Origin: Podospora bellae-mahoneyi
Lineage: Eukaryota > Ascomycota > Sordariomycetes > Sordariales > Podosporaceae
Direction of reading: 5' to 3'
NCBI RefSeq assembly: GCF_035222275.1
Contig: NC_085885.1
Span: forward strand, 186,001-250,000
DNA: 64,000 nucleotides
Part shown: positions 44,912 to 55,989 of the stretch, piece after piece
How the letters are laid out: each line of letters begins with the position of its first letter
Numbering within the stretch: the first letter of the stretch is position 1
Notes under the pieces: model-generated
The model's database searches: none
What the model was told of the DNA's origin: nothing
What the model saw: only the letters and a program-made list of their open reading frames with translations
Made by a program: the position numbers and the translations under genes

Positions 44912-46239
44912 TTACGCTTCTCCCCAAATCTCATCAGCAATCTGGCGAACAAGTGCCAACTTCTTCTTCTCGTCCTCCTCGCTGAGGGGGTAGCCTGTCT
45001 CATGGGTACTGAAGCCGCACTGAGGGCTCAGGGCAATGCGCTTAAGAGCCTCCTCACGTGTCTGTCCACTGCCTTCAGCTACGAAGTTGGCGGCCTTGTA
45101 GATGCGCTGTTTGATTTCCTCCTTATCTTCCAGATCACGCAGCTTGGTGCTGATGGCACCAATGACCACATGTCGATCCTTGGGGAGGTACTTCAGAGGC
45201 TCAAAACCGCCGGCACGTTCGGTGTCGTACTCGAGGTAGAAAGTGTTGACCTTGAGATCGGTGAACAATTTCTGGGCAATGATATCATAGGCGCCCTCGG
45301 CAAAGTGGCGGCCGCCGATAAAGTTGCCTCGGCAGAGATGCACACCGGTGTGAAAGTCAGCGGGGAGCTTGCTGATGGAGTCGTTGTAGAGCTTGATGTA
45401 AGCGTCCAAAAGATCATCCACCGTGCCAATGTTGTCCTTGTCCTCCTCCCATCCTTGACGGAACTTGTCGGAGCAAAAGTCTACACATATTCCAGCATTG
45501 TTAGTCTTTGGGCATGTGTCGAAGACTGGAGGGAAACTCACAAGCAAGGCCAGGGTCGTCAAACTGGACATTTCTGAGGCCAGCCTTGTACAGAACATCA
45601 AGCTCGGCCTGGTACACCTTTGCAACGTCATCAAAGTACTCGGCATCGTTAGCGTACGCCTCCTTGGTGTAGGCTCGCCCTTGCTTATATCTCATGTGGA
45701 ACCTGAACACGTTTGTCAGTCGTCCATTCCTAATAACACCAACGCACCCCAAAAGAAACCTACCAGGCAGGAGTGATCATTGTGAGCTTGATGTTGTCCC
45801 ACTCGCTCTCGGGCACAAACTTTTGGACCAGGCGGAGCTCATGAAGGTTAGAGACCGACTTTGCTGGGTTGAAAGACAGCTTTGAGCCGGCAATGACCGA
45901 GTCTCCCGGCATGACCTTGCGGTCTTGCTCGATCAGGCTGACGACGTCTGGGTGATAGAGACGGAACATGGATGCCTCGGCGTCCTGAAGACGGATAGTG
46001 CCCTCAAACTCGTCCCACATGAGACCCCAAAACCTAGTACGGTTGTATTCACCACTCGTGACAGCCTTGAAGCCAAGGTCTTGCTGAAGCTTGACCACCT
46101 GCCCGACCGCCTTCTCCTCGACGGCAGGAAGGCCAGCCTGCTCCTCACTGAGCCCCTTCTCGCGGATGGCCTCTCGCACGTCGAGGAGCTCCTGAGGCCG
46201 CAGGAGCGAGCCCATATGTTCTGCACGGAAAGGCGCCAT
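44912..46239 (-). CDS. MetE C-terminal-like (UROD/MetE fold) methyltransferase-type protein
   Basis: Three exons (46239-45764, 45702-45542, 45480-44912) give 401 residues; the junctions read ITPAW-FHMRYKQG and DPGLA-YFCSDKF. It matches only the C-terminal catalytic half of cobalamin-independent methionine synthase, as in bacterial YxjG/YxjH-type proteins. It starts HMGSLLRP and contains TSGEYNRTRFWG, LRNVQFDDPGLAYFC, GVHLCRGN (zinc ligands His and Cys), NTFYLEYDTERAGGFEPL (zinc-ligand Glu region) and LSPQCGFST (third zinc Cys). The metal site is thus intact, while the N-terminal folate-binding half of full MetE (about 760 residues) is absent. Methyl donor and thiol acceptor are unknown; a true methionine synthase role is unlikely without the N-terminal half. 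Confidence 0.88.
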
Positions 46240-47509
46240 GTTACTGTGTCTGTGAGGGCTGGCTGAGAACTAATTCCTGGGACGCTTCGGGGTTCACTCA
46301 AAAACACAAAAGGAGAAGAAAGGAGAAGAGGGAGGGGAAACCAGGAGGCCGTGAAGGAGGGGCGGGAAAGGTAGATGAGTGTGGACGGGAGCGGGGTTCC
46401 ATGTGGTCAGACTGTGACCTCCACTGGGGTTGATGGGTAGGGGCGAGGCGGATGATACAACAACGCGTGCATGGCTTCCGGCATATCCAATTCAGCCAGG
46501 CCGTGGCGCCTGTATAACTGGCTGGCCATTCCACAGCCCCCATCTTTCCCATGCGAGAAGGGCAGCCCGGCTGGGTGGAAGAAACCGAGGGCGGGGTTTG
46601 TAGTAGGTGGAGAGGCGGGGTGGAGATCAGGGGTGGGCTCTTTGCCCCAACTATTGCGGGCCAAGATTGCAACCATTACGACTTCATGCTGAATCGGGAT
46701 TGAATGGAAGCGCCGAGGGAGAGGGAACGCAGAAGGGTGTGGTAACCGAGAGGTCGAGTGCTGGTTCGTTGATCAGTTTTATAGCGTGTTTTGTGCCATG
46801 CTGAGATGTGCCAATGCTTTGGCAGCAGTCGTCAGTGGGAATGGGAATAACCTCAGTCAGAAGCATGCCATCACCAGTCAACATCTGATGAACGACCAGG
46901 TCACTATCAACACCAACACAAAAATCCATTGCGGATGTCAAAAAAAGCGCCGACTTGCATGAGCCAATGAGAGTAGCACAATACCACTTTTGACCCACTG
47001 CTTCAAACAGACAACCGAACTCCACGATCTCTTGTCTACGAGGAAGCACAGCCCCAAATACTTGCTGTAAAGAAGATGCCTCTGGACTATTTTCAAATTT
47101 CTCTCGCCTTGAAACTTTTCTGGATTAGATATCTTTAGATCCCTCTCAATCAAGTATCTTTGGATTCCTCTTATCCAACTTTAAAAGGCATAACGTTGTG
47201 TGTATTTGGCCCCATTAACTATCTTTCAGGGCCGTTATCCATCATATTGGTCTTCATTCTTTTGTTTGTGGCGTGGCGAAAGGATAGCAAACACATCTGC
47301 TGTCGGCCTCAGTGCATATATATGCAGTTGCCTGGAGGGGGAGCTGCACACTTGGGCATGCAGTGAAAGCACACAACTCGAGGTCATTGGGCCATGGGCA
47401 GCAGCTACCAGTGTAAAAGTTCGGGGTCGCAAGCCATTGCTGCTCAATGCATTTCTTATTTTCTCCCTTTCTTCTCATCTTTTATCTGCTCAGTGAACCA
47501 GCAATTGCA
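46240..47509. other. Intergenic: MetE-like promoter and upstream region of the RdRP relic
   Basis: About 1.3 kb. The left part is the promoter of the leftward MetE-like gene. A minus-strand open frame at 46684-47049 (121 codons, no ATG at its start) has coding-like composition but no recognised domain and is not called. The right part becomes AT-richer before the RdRP relic. Confidence 0.5.
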
Positions 47510-50500
47510 ATGGAGATCCATATACCAAATATCCCCGCGGATTTGACTTTCAAGTCATTTCAGCGCCTCATTGAACCAATCCTTAACAACCTTGGTATTG
47601 TCGATTACCTCTGTGAAAAGACACGTAACAAAAGGTACGCCAACATCACATTTCTCGAGCCGAGTGACGGGAACCGCTTCCTATCAATCTATGGTCCTCA
47701 CGGAAAGCCCTTGTCGATGCTGGGCCATACTGTTCGCTGTCGGTTGAGCAACAAGGGACCGGATCAGACGACATTGAAGGTGATCAGGCATGCAATAGAC
47801 GAACGTCAAAGATGCAAGTCAAAGCCCCATGTCCAGCCCCGGCCAAAGTCAGAACCGCTCCAGGCTTCATGTCTAAGCTGTGGCTTGCACACATTCGTCG
47901 ATGGAAGATTATCGTTTGTTTCGGAGTGGGATGCTCAGGAGGGCTGCTTGGTTCCCTTTACCAAGCGGCATCTCATCTTCAAACTGACAGATAGAGGCAT
48001 CGTTGTCCGCATCCCACGCAATGCAGTCGTTTAACTGGTCTGGTCGGAGAGCGGCAGAGCGTCTGTTACCCTGTCACAACCCCCTATTATCCTAGCCAAA
48101 CGGTCCCCTGAGAAGTCAGACGTAATAGAGCTCGATGGCTTTGGTTCTATCCATCTTGATTTTAGCATATTTGCAGATATATTCTCTCGTCAACAGGCAA
48201 AGCCCAAGCCACGACAGCGACTTACTGCTATTGACGATGGCCACAGCAATGTTTCCGCATTTTGTCTCGTCTATCACTTCCAAATCACCGCAACATCCAT
48301 TGGCACACATGGCGCGGGCGAACACTTTCCCAAAGAGATGTGGAACATTACAGAGAAGGAGCCCTATCAAGTCACGCGAGCTGATATCAAACTCTATCAT
48401 GCATCTGACCTCCCGAGGCTGGGCCGCTTTAGTGAAGCTCTGACTCGTCTCAACAACCAGCTTGACTCGTACACGACAAGTAATGACTTCCCATTTGGTA
48501 TCTGGTTTTTGCTCCAAGCTCTTGTCTATAACTGGTGTGTGGAACTGGCGCCGGCTATACGGTTGTGCACATAGGCAGTGACTGACATCTTGTAGTTATC
48601 TTCATCCAACAACGGTGCAGGCCCTGGCTAGAGAACTTCTCGGCCGTTCCAACATCTCGATTGACGCCTTCAGGAAGTTTTTCGACTGGATCGACTACCC
48701 GGCACCTGAGAGCAATCCAAAGCAGTCGAAGTAGATGGGATCATGAAAAGCCTCGATGTCGCAGAAAGACAAATCCACGAAGCCCAGCTCATCAGGGCGG
48801 AGCTGTTCAACGACAATGAAAATTCGACCCGCATCTTTCGTGTTTTAATCTCTCCCAGGCGTATAACCCTCCACGGGCCAGAGCTGGAGACTAAAAACAG
48901 GATCCTCAGAAAATTTGACGGCAAGGCCGACTTCTTTTTCCGAGTCCAACTCTGCGATGAGAACGGCCAGGATTTGCTCTTCAACCCCACCATCTCACTT
49001 GACACTGTTTACAGTCGGTTCAAGTCAATACTACGCAAAGGAATTGCAGTCGCCGGCAGGCAATACAAGTTTCTGGGCTTTTCCCACTCTTCGTTGAGAG
49101 CCCATTCACTGTGGTTCTCAGCCCCGTTCTACCACGAGGGTAAATTGCAAATCCCCGAATACATCATCGAGCAGCTGGGCGACTTTGCGCCCATTAGATC
49201 ACCGGCTCGCTGTGCTACTAGGATTGGTCAAGCGTTTACCGAAACGCCATACTCTGTGTCCCTTGTAGACAATGGGGTCCAAACGAGCGAAATCCCGGAT
49301 GTGGAAAGAAATGGCAGGGTGTTTTCCGACGGGGTGGGGGTGCTTTCGCCCCAGACAGCAGAGGCAATCCATGCTGCTATCCCTGAATCCAAGGGCAAGC
49401 CGACCTGTTTCCAGATCCGATGGGCCGGGGCCAAAGGAATGCTTTCTCTGGACACGGAACTCGGGGGCAGTCAGATCTGTATCCCGCCGTCCATGAAAAA
49501 GTTCGAGTCACCCGACGAAGCAAACCTGGACATCTGCGACATGGCTTCCAAGCCAATACCAATGATGCTGAACCGCCAAATGATCAAGATACTGGAAGAT
49601 ATGGACGCACCACCCTGGTGGTTTTTGGAGCTGCAGAGAAAGGAAGTCAACCATCTACGTGCCATCACGAGGACCGTCTCCAGTACGGCCAGCTTCCTGG
49701 CCATGAAGGATATCGGGGAGAGTATTCGTCTCCCACACCTCCTCCGGCAGACCGAGTCCATGGGGGTTGGCTACCGCCAAGATCTGTTTCTTTGCAGTGT
49801 GGTGGAGACGGCCCTGCTGAAGGAGATCAAGTTGATCAAACACAAGGCACGCATCCCTGTCCCCAAAGGTATCACTCAGTTTGGTGTCATGGATGAGACG
49901 GGTTTTTTGCAGGAAGGCTAGGTGTATGTGAGCTTCGACATCATGCAAGGTCGGTACCACGAGCCTCCAGAGTGTCAAAAGGTTGTAATAACCAGATCCC
50001 TGGCACCGCACCCCGGCGATATCCAGCTCGCCCACCACGTCATCCCTCCCGAGGGCCATCCTCTCCTGCAGTGTCGTGTTCAGCCAGCGGGGGGACAGAG
50101 ATCTGTCCAGCATACTCTCGGGGGGAGACCTCGACGGGGATATTTACAACATAATCTGGGATGAGGCAATTGTGAGCCAAGTCAGGTCATTTTCACCAGC
50201 CGACTACCCATGCCTACCGATCGTGGAGCTTGGCAGAAAGGTGGAAGCAGCTGATATGATTGATTTCTTTGTCGACTTTATCAGCCAGGATTGCTTGGGT
50301 GTGATCGCAACATGGCACATGATACTTGCAGACCTCGCACCGCAAGGCACGCATGATAGCGACTGCGTTAAACTGGCCGAACTCCATTCCCAGGCCGTGG
50401 AATTTTCCAAGACAGGGAGGGCGGTCAATCTTCGCGAGCTTCCCAAAACCCCCAGACAAGGACGACCTCATTTGTGCGTGCATCACCAAAACTGTCTCGA

Positions 50501-51300
50501 TGTCTGCCTACATGAACAGGTTGTGCTGACGTGTATCTCAGTCTTGCCGCAGGGTCCCAAGTGCTCGTCCAAGAAAAAGTAGATGTTGTTTGATGAACAG
50601 GGGGTTGATGAGGATGATGACGACGACGAGGCCGATCAGGATGGGCCGCGTCATAGCTATTACCGCAGTGACAAGATCCTAGGACAACTATACGATGCCG
50701 TCGACGAGGAAAAGATATGGCACCAAGACATACAACTGCCACTTTTGAGCCCAATGACAATGCATTCTGGCGCCAGATGCTGATGGTCCTGGAACAGCGC
50801 GTGGCAGCGGCTTCAAAGGTCAACTGCATGTGGCGGGACCGCTTGGACGAGGCGCATGGAGTTCGCCATACGCCAGTATTTTTCTTCCCTGCGTACATGA
50901 TATGCTAACTGATTTCTACAGGTATGAGGATGCCATGTACGACATCATGGTGAATTATTCCGACCATCCATTTAAGCCCCTTCGTGAGACGGAAGTGTTT
51001 CTGGGATTTATAGTCAGCAAGACCGGGTCTGCAAGCCGCCGCCAACGCGACAGGTCCATCAAGATGAATGACGAGTTTGAGCGTGTGTCCAAGTTGGTTA
51101 TGACGACCATGCACAAAGGGCCTGGTGCCCTGGAGCTGTGTCTGGCGTGTGTGCACGCTGGACTGGTGGTAAAGGAACCTCGAGGTAGGCAAGCCTGGCA
51201 CCGAGGCTCATATGATAATATCGTGAGCTTTCGGATTGTGGCGGCGTCGGCATTGCTACAAGAGCTCAACGCCATCGAGAGCAATGATTGTTTAGTTTGA
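47510..51300 (+). pseudogene. Decayed cellular RNA-dependent RNA polymerase (QDE-1/SAD-1/RRP-3 class)
   Basis: Relic of a host RNAi-pathway polymerase that makes dsRNA from aberrant RNA. The N-terminus (MEIHIPNIPADLTFKSFQRL) is the RRM-like start of fungal RdRPs. Later segments WNITEKEPYQVTRADIKLYH, FRKFFDWIDYPAPESNP, RKGIAVAGRQYKFLGFSHSS, FSDGVGVLSP, SMKKFESPDEANLDI, KGITQFGVMDETGFL and AHHVIPPEGHPL follow the family order. The catalytic DxDGD motif survives as GGDLDGDIYN near 50120. YYRSDKILGQLYDAVDEEKIW and RYEDAMYDIMVNYSDHP mark the C-terminus. The coding sequence is not continuous: in-frame stops at 48032-48034 and 49919-49921, a probable stop at 50580-50582, and frame changes near 48715, 50080, 50740 and 50870. 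One normal-looking intron (about 48534-48596) remains. Both clear stops could come from CAA/CAG by C-to-T at CpA, as RIP produces, but this is inferred. Probably non-functional as full length. Confidence 0.88.
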
Positions 51301-51760
51301 TATATTCTGCGAGTTAAAGTAGGTAGTCTGTTCTTTTCATATACAAGTTTGGAAAACAACTCGGAAGCACCGTAATATTATCATCTAAAGTCGGGCAGAA
51401 TTCATGGGGTGATAGGTTCAAAGGCCGGAAGCATAATTAGATTCTTATAGAAATAGCTGTCCCATCCATGGGGGTTTCATATGCATGCTCGTCATCAAAA
51501 CATTTCGATCCGTTGGCTTCATATCACTCAGATGAAAGCCTATGCTCCACACTTGGAGGGTATGTCCACGCAACCGACCACAGCATGAGCTTATAAATGG
51601 CTCTTTTGAACAATCCAGCGTTTGGCTTTTTTCTTGGTGTCAGATCTGGGGTCGAACACAGAATCACGATATTGCCCATGACGTTGAATAATCGAAACAC
51701 TCTGGAGTGTCACTCACCATTAGCAAACCAAGCTGTTTTCAGGGTTGGTGGGATCAAAAC
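51301..51760. other. Convergent intergenic region
   Basis: 460 bp between the 3' ends of the RdRP relic and the leftward F-box gene. No gene or RNA recognised. Confidence 0.5.
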
Positions 51761-52813
51761 TTACAAGTTTAACCCAAACAAGGCCAGCGCCGCCTGCATT
51801 GCCGCATCAACGTCCCTCTCCGGGTGGTTCACGATCTGCATACTGATGTAGTAAACGGGCGGGATCCAGCACCCCAAGATGGCAAGCTCCAACAAGAGGG
51901 TGTATCGGTATGCCCGCTTCCTGCTGCCTCGGAAAAACAGGAAGCCCATGACGATCCACAGCAGCAGAAACGACGTGACGGACGGTGCAAAAACCATGAC
52001 TGCCCCTCTCCAGTACCGCCAGCTCAGCCCGGCTCCCGTGATGCCGAGGGTTAGTTGAACCCAGCCCAGTATGAAGAAAAACAAGAGGCTGTTGTTGTAG
52101 CTACGATAACAGTTGCCCTTGTGAAAAGGACGACCATCTCTCCTGGTTCCTGGACTGTTTGGATCGGGAGGCCCGGCCACGCCTTCGTGATTCCGTATCG
52201 GTCTTCCACACCAACGGCATATCTGAACCACGTCCTCGGTGCCCAATTTCACCCTCTTCCCAATCTTTAATCTCTCATCGTTGGCCACCAAGGCGCAGTC
52301 GACGCACTGGGATGCCAAAGGCCACCCCTCATCCTCGTGACTACAAGAGAGCAGGTTAGAGCGGAAGGGGTCATGCACCAGGCATGTCTTGCAATGCTGA
52401 AGGAGGAGGGTCGTCAGTTGCTCGCGGCCAAAGAGGATGCGCAGCTGGGGAGGTGAAGCGAGGGTGTGGAAAAAGCGACATGTCTTTCGGAGCTCCAGGA
52501 TAGACACAAAGTTCAGATGGCGCAGAATGTTGTTCAGCAGCTCAGTGGGCAGGGCCAGCAGGTGGAGTGGAGGTTTCTCATGACTGTCTTTGCCGGCCGA
52601 CGATGCTTGACTATCTGGCGGGTGAGGGGGGGAGTTTGGTTTGGGTTGGGTGGCGATGAGACGAGTGATTTGAGCATGTCCATCCTCGGGTTTTCTGGCG
52701 TGCTGTTTTCCCTTGTTGGCGAGAGACGTCAGCGAGCGTCGGACCGTCGTGATGATGGATGAGAAGGGAGCTCCAGCTCCAGGCCCCACATCAGACGTAG
52801 CTGTTGTAGCCAT
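51761..52813 (-). CDS. F-box protein with C-terminal membrane segments
   Basis: Single exon, 350 residues from the ATG at 52813 (the frame stays open upstream, but without ATG). Residues about 90-135 form an F-box: LHLLALPTELLNNILRHLNF followed by ILELRKTCRFFHTLAS. The middle holds Cys pairs (CKTCLVHD, CVDCALV, CRWCGRP), a possible small zinc site. Unusually, the C-terminal third has four hydrophobic segments: LLFFFILGWVQLTLGI, GAVMVFAPSVTSFLLLWIVM, YTLLLELAILGCWIPPVYYI and the end region. F-box proteins are substrate adaptors of SCF ubiquitin ligases (established). A membrane-bound adaptor for ER or other membrane substrates is an inference. Confidence 0.75.
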   Translation of the reverse strand: MATTATSDVGPGAGAPFSSIITTVRRSLTSLANKGKQHARKPEDGHAQITRLIATQPKPNSPPHPPDSQASSAGKDSHEKPPLHLLALPTELLNNILRHLNFVSILELRKTCRFFHTLASPPQLRILFGREQLTTLLLQHCKTCLVHDPFRSNLLSCSHEDEGWPLASQCVDCALVANDERLKIGKRVKLGTEDVVQICRWCGRPIRNHEGVAGPPDPNSPGTRRDGRPFHKGNCYRSYNNSLLFFFILGWVQLTLGITGAGLSWRYWRGAVMVFAPSVTSFLLLWIVMGFLFFRGSRKRAYRYTLLLELAILGCWIPPVYYISMQIVNHPERDVDAAMQAALALFGLNL

Positions 52814-53242
52814 CCCGTCTCGGGCAAGCGTGAGCGTGCTTCGACGTTCCCAGATGCTCCCAAAAACAAAAGAATCCAAAATGAATCAAGATTCATGGGT
52901 GGCCCCAAAGGGCGCTACAAATGGGATGTTTTGTTGATGACTGAGGGGTGTTAAATCAGGCAAGCAGGCGGGCGGGCGGCACTGAGGCAGGACATCAATG
53001 AAAGCCAGAAAAGTGGGACCACGGGGCAGGTGGGGCTTTGGGCTGAACACTTAGCATATCCGCCCACTGAGACAGCCTGCCAGCCCAGGTTGACACCAAA
53101 ACACCAAACACCCCGACACTCGTACGTTACACAGAAGCAAGTGGCAAAAGTACAGAGATCTTCTTGGATTGGCCTTTCTACTCCGCATTTCCTACTTTTC
53201 TACATGACATCCAAATACCTTATTCCCAAACTCCGATCACTG
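52814..53242. other. Intergenic: F-box gene promoter and C2H2-like gene 3' end
   Basis: Both flanking genes point left. No gene seen; GC-rich with short Gly/Ala-type open frames. Confidence 0.5.
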
Positions 53243-55989
53243 TTAATGTGGATACTGTTGTCCCAGGTTTGTCTGACCTGGCCCCAGCTCATAACTCCCA
53301 AAGAACCCTCCTGGCGATGAAGCTGTCACCGTCATGGCTGAGTGCGGGCTGATGGGTGACTTCCCCTGTCCCGGCATCTGCAGCTGCTGTGGCTGTAGCT
53401 GTAGCTGTTGCGCATGCGCATGCTGCAGGTGATGCTGGTATGGCCCCTGCTGCTGCTGATACACCTGGTTCATATCAAGGCTAAGTGGGTTCGCGCTGCC
53501 TCCCTGGAAACCACCTGCGCGTCTCATGCTATGTTGGAATTGCTGCCTCACTGGAAGATTCGTGCTGCCAAAAAAGTGGTTCGGGACAAGATTGACACCC
53601 GGCTGCTGCCGTAAGAGATAGCCGGCTGCCGCAGCCGTGTCGAAGCTGATCCCCGAGTCCCCCGAAGGCACCCGCATATGGTGGGAGGCACTCCCATCTG
53701 TTCCTCCGGAGGTCCCCAGAAGCGGCGCGCCAAATGTTGGCCGCTGTATCTGCCGCGCTGTCGGAGCCGGCACAGTGATACCAAGCTGACGCCTTGATAC
53801 TTGTGCCGGGAGAAGGGATGCCACATTGGTGTCACTCAATCCTCCCGGACTGACGGCCTGTCCATAGCCTCCCGGTGACGGCGCATACGACATCAACGGC
53901 GGCTGGCTGGGACTCGGCCAAGACGAATCGTTGTTGATGGGCGTGCCATGCGTCGAGGACGCCCCGCCGCTTTGGCCGTTACTCCCCAGTGTGTCTCTGC
54001 TCTGAATCGGATGGAGGGGTGCTGTGTGGCTAGCTCTTCTCGCCCGCTGAGGGCTTGCTGTTGGCTGTCGAGGGCCCTGGTTGCGGGTCCGTCTTGGCCG
54101 CCCAGAGAGTTGGCTTGTCCGTAAGCGGCAGGTGTCCACAACAGAGTCGATGTGTTCGTTGAAGAGGCTGAGCAGGAGGTCTGGGTCGTGGAGAGGAAAC
54201 TCCGTCGCAAGCCGCTGCCTGAGTTCATCGCGGGAGGACGGCTTCCTGAATTCGGCATGCACCTCATCCAATTCTGTAGGGGGCACAAAATCTTACCAGG
54301 CGTTAGTAACTATATCAAACCAAAATTGAGTAGTTGTGGGTGCTTACTATAGTCAGGGATCCCTTCCTCCGTGCCAAACAGCACGTCCCAGAGCGTATCC
54401 CAACAGTCCACCTTCGAGTTTGCTTTTCTCCCATTGAGAACCTCCTCTACCTGTGGCGTGATGCCGTCTTCGGGGTCCAGACTTGATGGCACATCCCGTA
54501 CTTCACACATGAGATGTATCTCTACGGCCGAATGGGCGACCAAGTCCACGTGGCTTGCTAGATCCTCCTTGCATCGCGGACACATAAACGGCGGTATCGA
54601 GTTTTGTCGGTGGAAGTTCTTGATGTGCCGTTTGAGCTGAGGGATGTCGGGGAAGGACTGTACCGCGCAGCTCTGAAAGTCTCGAACGTTGAATCTGATG
54701 GGGTTTCTCTTGCGGAACGGACAGCTAAAGTTTTGGCCGTGGCTATGGTCCGTTATTCTTTGTCGCTTACCGCCACCGCCCTGGCGATCATCTACCTCGT
54801 CGCCATCCCCGTCTTCTTCTTGCTCTCCGCCTTCGAGACCCCCACTGAGTCTTTTTTTCGTCCCGTTGTAGTTTTTACGACTGCCCTGGCCACTTGATGT
54901 GCCGCCATAGCCAGTTGTGTGGGCCGTGCCTTGGATAGGAGTGCTGTTGAAACCTGCATGACTACGAGCTGCCTCGTTCACTGGCGGGACGACAGAGTCG
55001 GCGAAATGCCGGCTACCGGACCGGGCAATATATGATAGTTCGTCGAGACAGTAACTCACCGATTGGTAGGCCGCTGACGCGGTGCCTTGGCTCAGTTCAC
55101 AGAGCTCGACACCAAACACATGCTTGAGGGCTCTGTCGAGGAAATCCTGCACCGAGTTGTCGTCCACTTCTACGTCGCTCAGAGAATCTGGAGTATTTTC
55201 ATCTGCCGAGGAATTGAATCCGTCCGGTGTGGACGGACAGCCTCCATCTGCTTCAGAAGATAACTTATCCCGTTGCTGTTCCGGCTCGTTGTTATCGCCG
55301 TCCTCCTTGCCAACTATGTCGCAAGCGGCCCTGAGGTCTGGATTCGCCGCGTCATCCGTGATCGATCCAGCTTGTTTCTCGATAGGTGGAGGATGTGTGA
55401 TATAGTCTGAACTCCTCCGGTACGGCCGATCCGAATGCACTTTCCGAGGTGATGGCGGAATGTCACTGACTGGCTGCCGTTGGCGAAATGAAGAGGATCT
55501 GTCAGTATCGATAGGAGCCAGAGGCTTTGTCGGTAATGAAGAGCAAGCGATAGAGCGAGATGGAGAGCCGTGAGGGTAGGGAGGTGATGATGCCAGCACC
55601 GATTCAACATCAAACGTTTCTTCGTCAATGGCATCAGGACTTTCGGGCTCGGTGATGTCGGTGACAGTTGAAGCGGCAGTTAATCCAGAGGCCACAGACC
55701 AGCCGGTGTTTGACCTTCGTTGTTGGAAGTTCAACTGAAACCTCTCACATGAGTCTCGCCTCTCCGGTTGATGGCGCTCGGCGATGGTGTCCTTGATGGT
55801 ACGAATGGGAATGGGTTGATCCTCTTGAAAGCCTACCCGAAGCGGCCGGTCTGGAAGGGTTTCCTTGACTGAAGAATCTGTACCGGATCTGATCTTCTTT
55901 GCTGGTGCTGGTATTGCTGCTGCTGTGACGGAAGATGCGTCGTGGGTGGCGGTTGCAGCTCGTGTTGCTGGTGAGGTGAAAGATTCCAT
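53243..55989 (-). CDS. C2H2-like zinc-finger nuclear protein with Gln-rich tail
   Basis: Two exons (55989-54348, 54273-53243) give 890 residues; the junction reads GIPDY-KLDEVHAEF. I start at the first ATG, 55989. The first about 380 residues are disordered, Ser/Pro/Asp-rich. A basic linker (KRQRITDHSHGQ) leads into a compact Cys/His region: FSCPFRKRNPIRF, VRDFQSCAVQSFPDIPQLKRHIKNFH, then FMCPRCKEDLASHVDLVAH, a pattern of C2H2-like fingers found in fungal proteins that begin CPFxKRNP. After it, DCWDTLWDVLFGTEEGIPDY and DELRQRLATEFPLHDPDLL are well ordered. The C-terminus is Gln/His/Pro-rich with LQLQPQQLQMPG. Likely a transcription regulator (inference); DNA or RNA target unknown. Confidence 0.8.

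Noticed and set aside
46684-47049. Minus-strand open frame of 121 codons
   Set aside because: Its residues look fairly natural, but it lacks an ATG at its start, has no recognised domain, and I found no upstream exon to join. Kept only as a remark in the gap entry.
47510-51300. Idea that the RdRP relic is an integrated RNA virus
   Set aside because: The DxDGD motif with an RRM-like N-terminus, the conserved block order and a spliceosomal intron fit the cellular QDE-1/SAD-1 class, not viral palm-domain polymerases with GDD.
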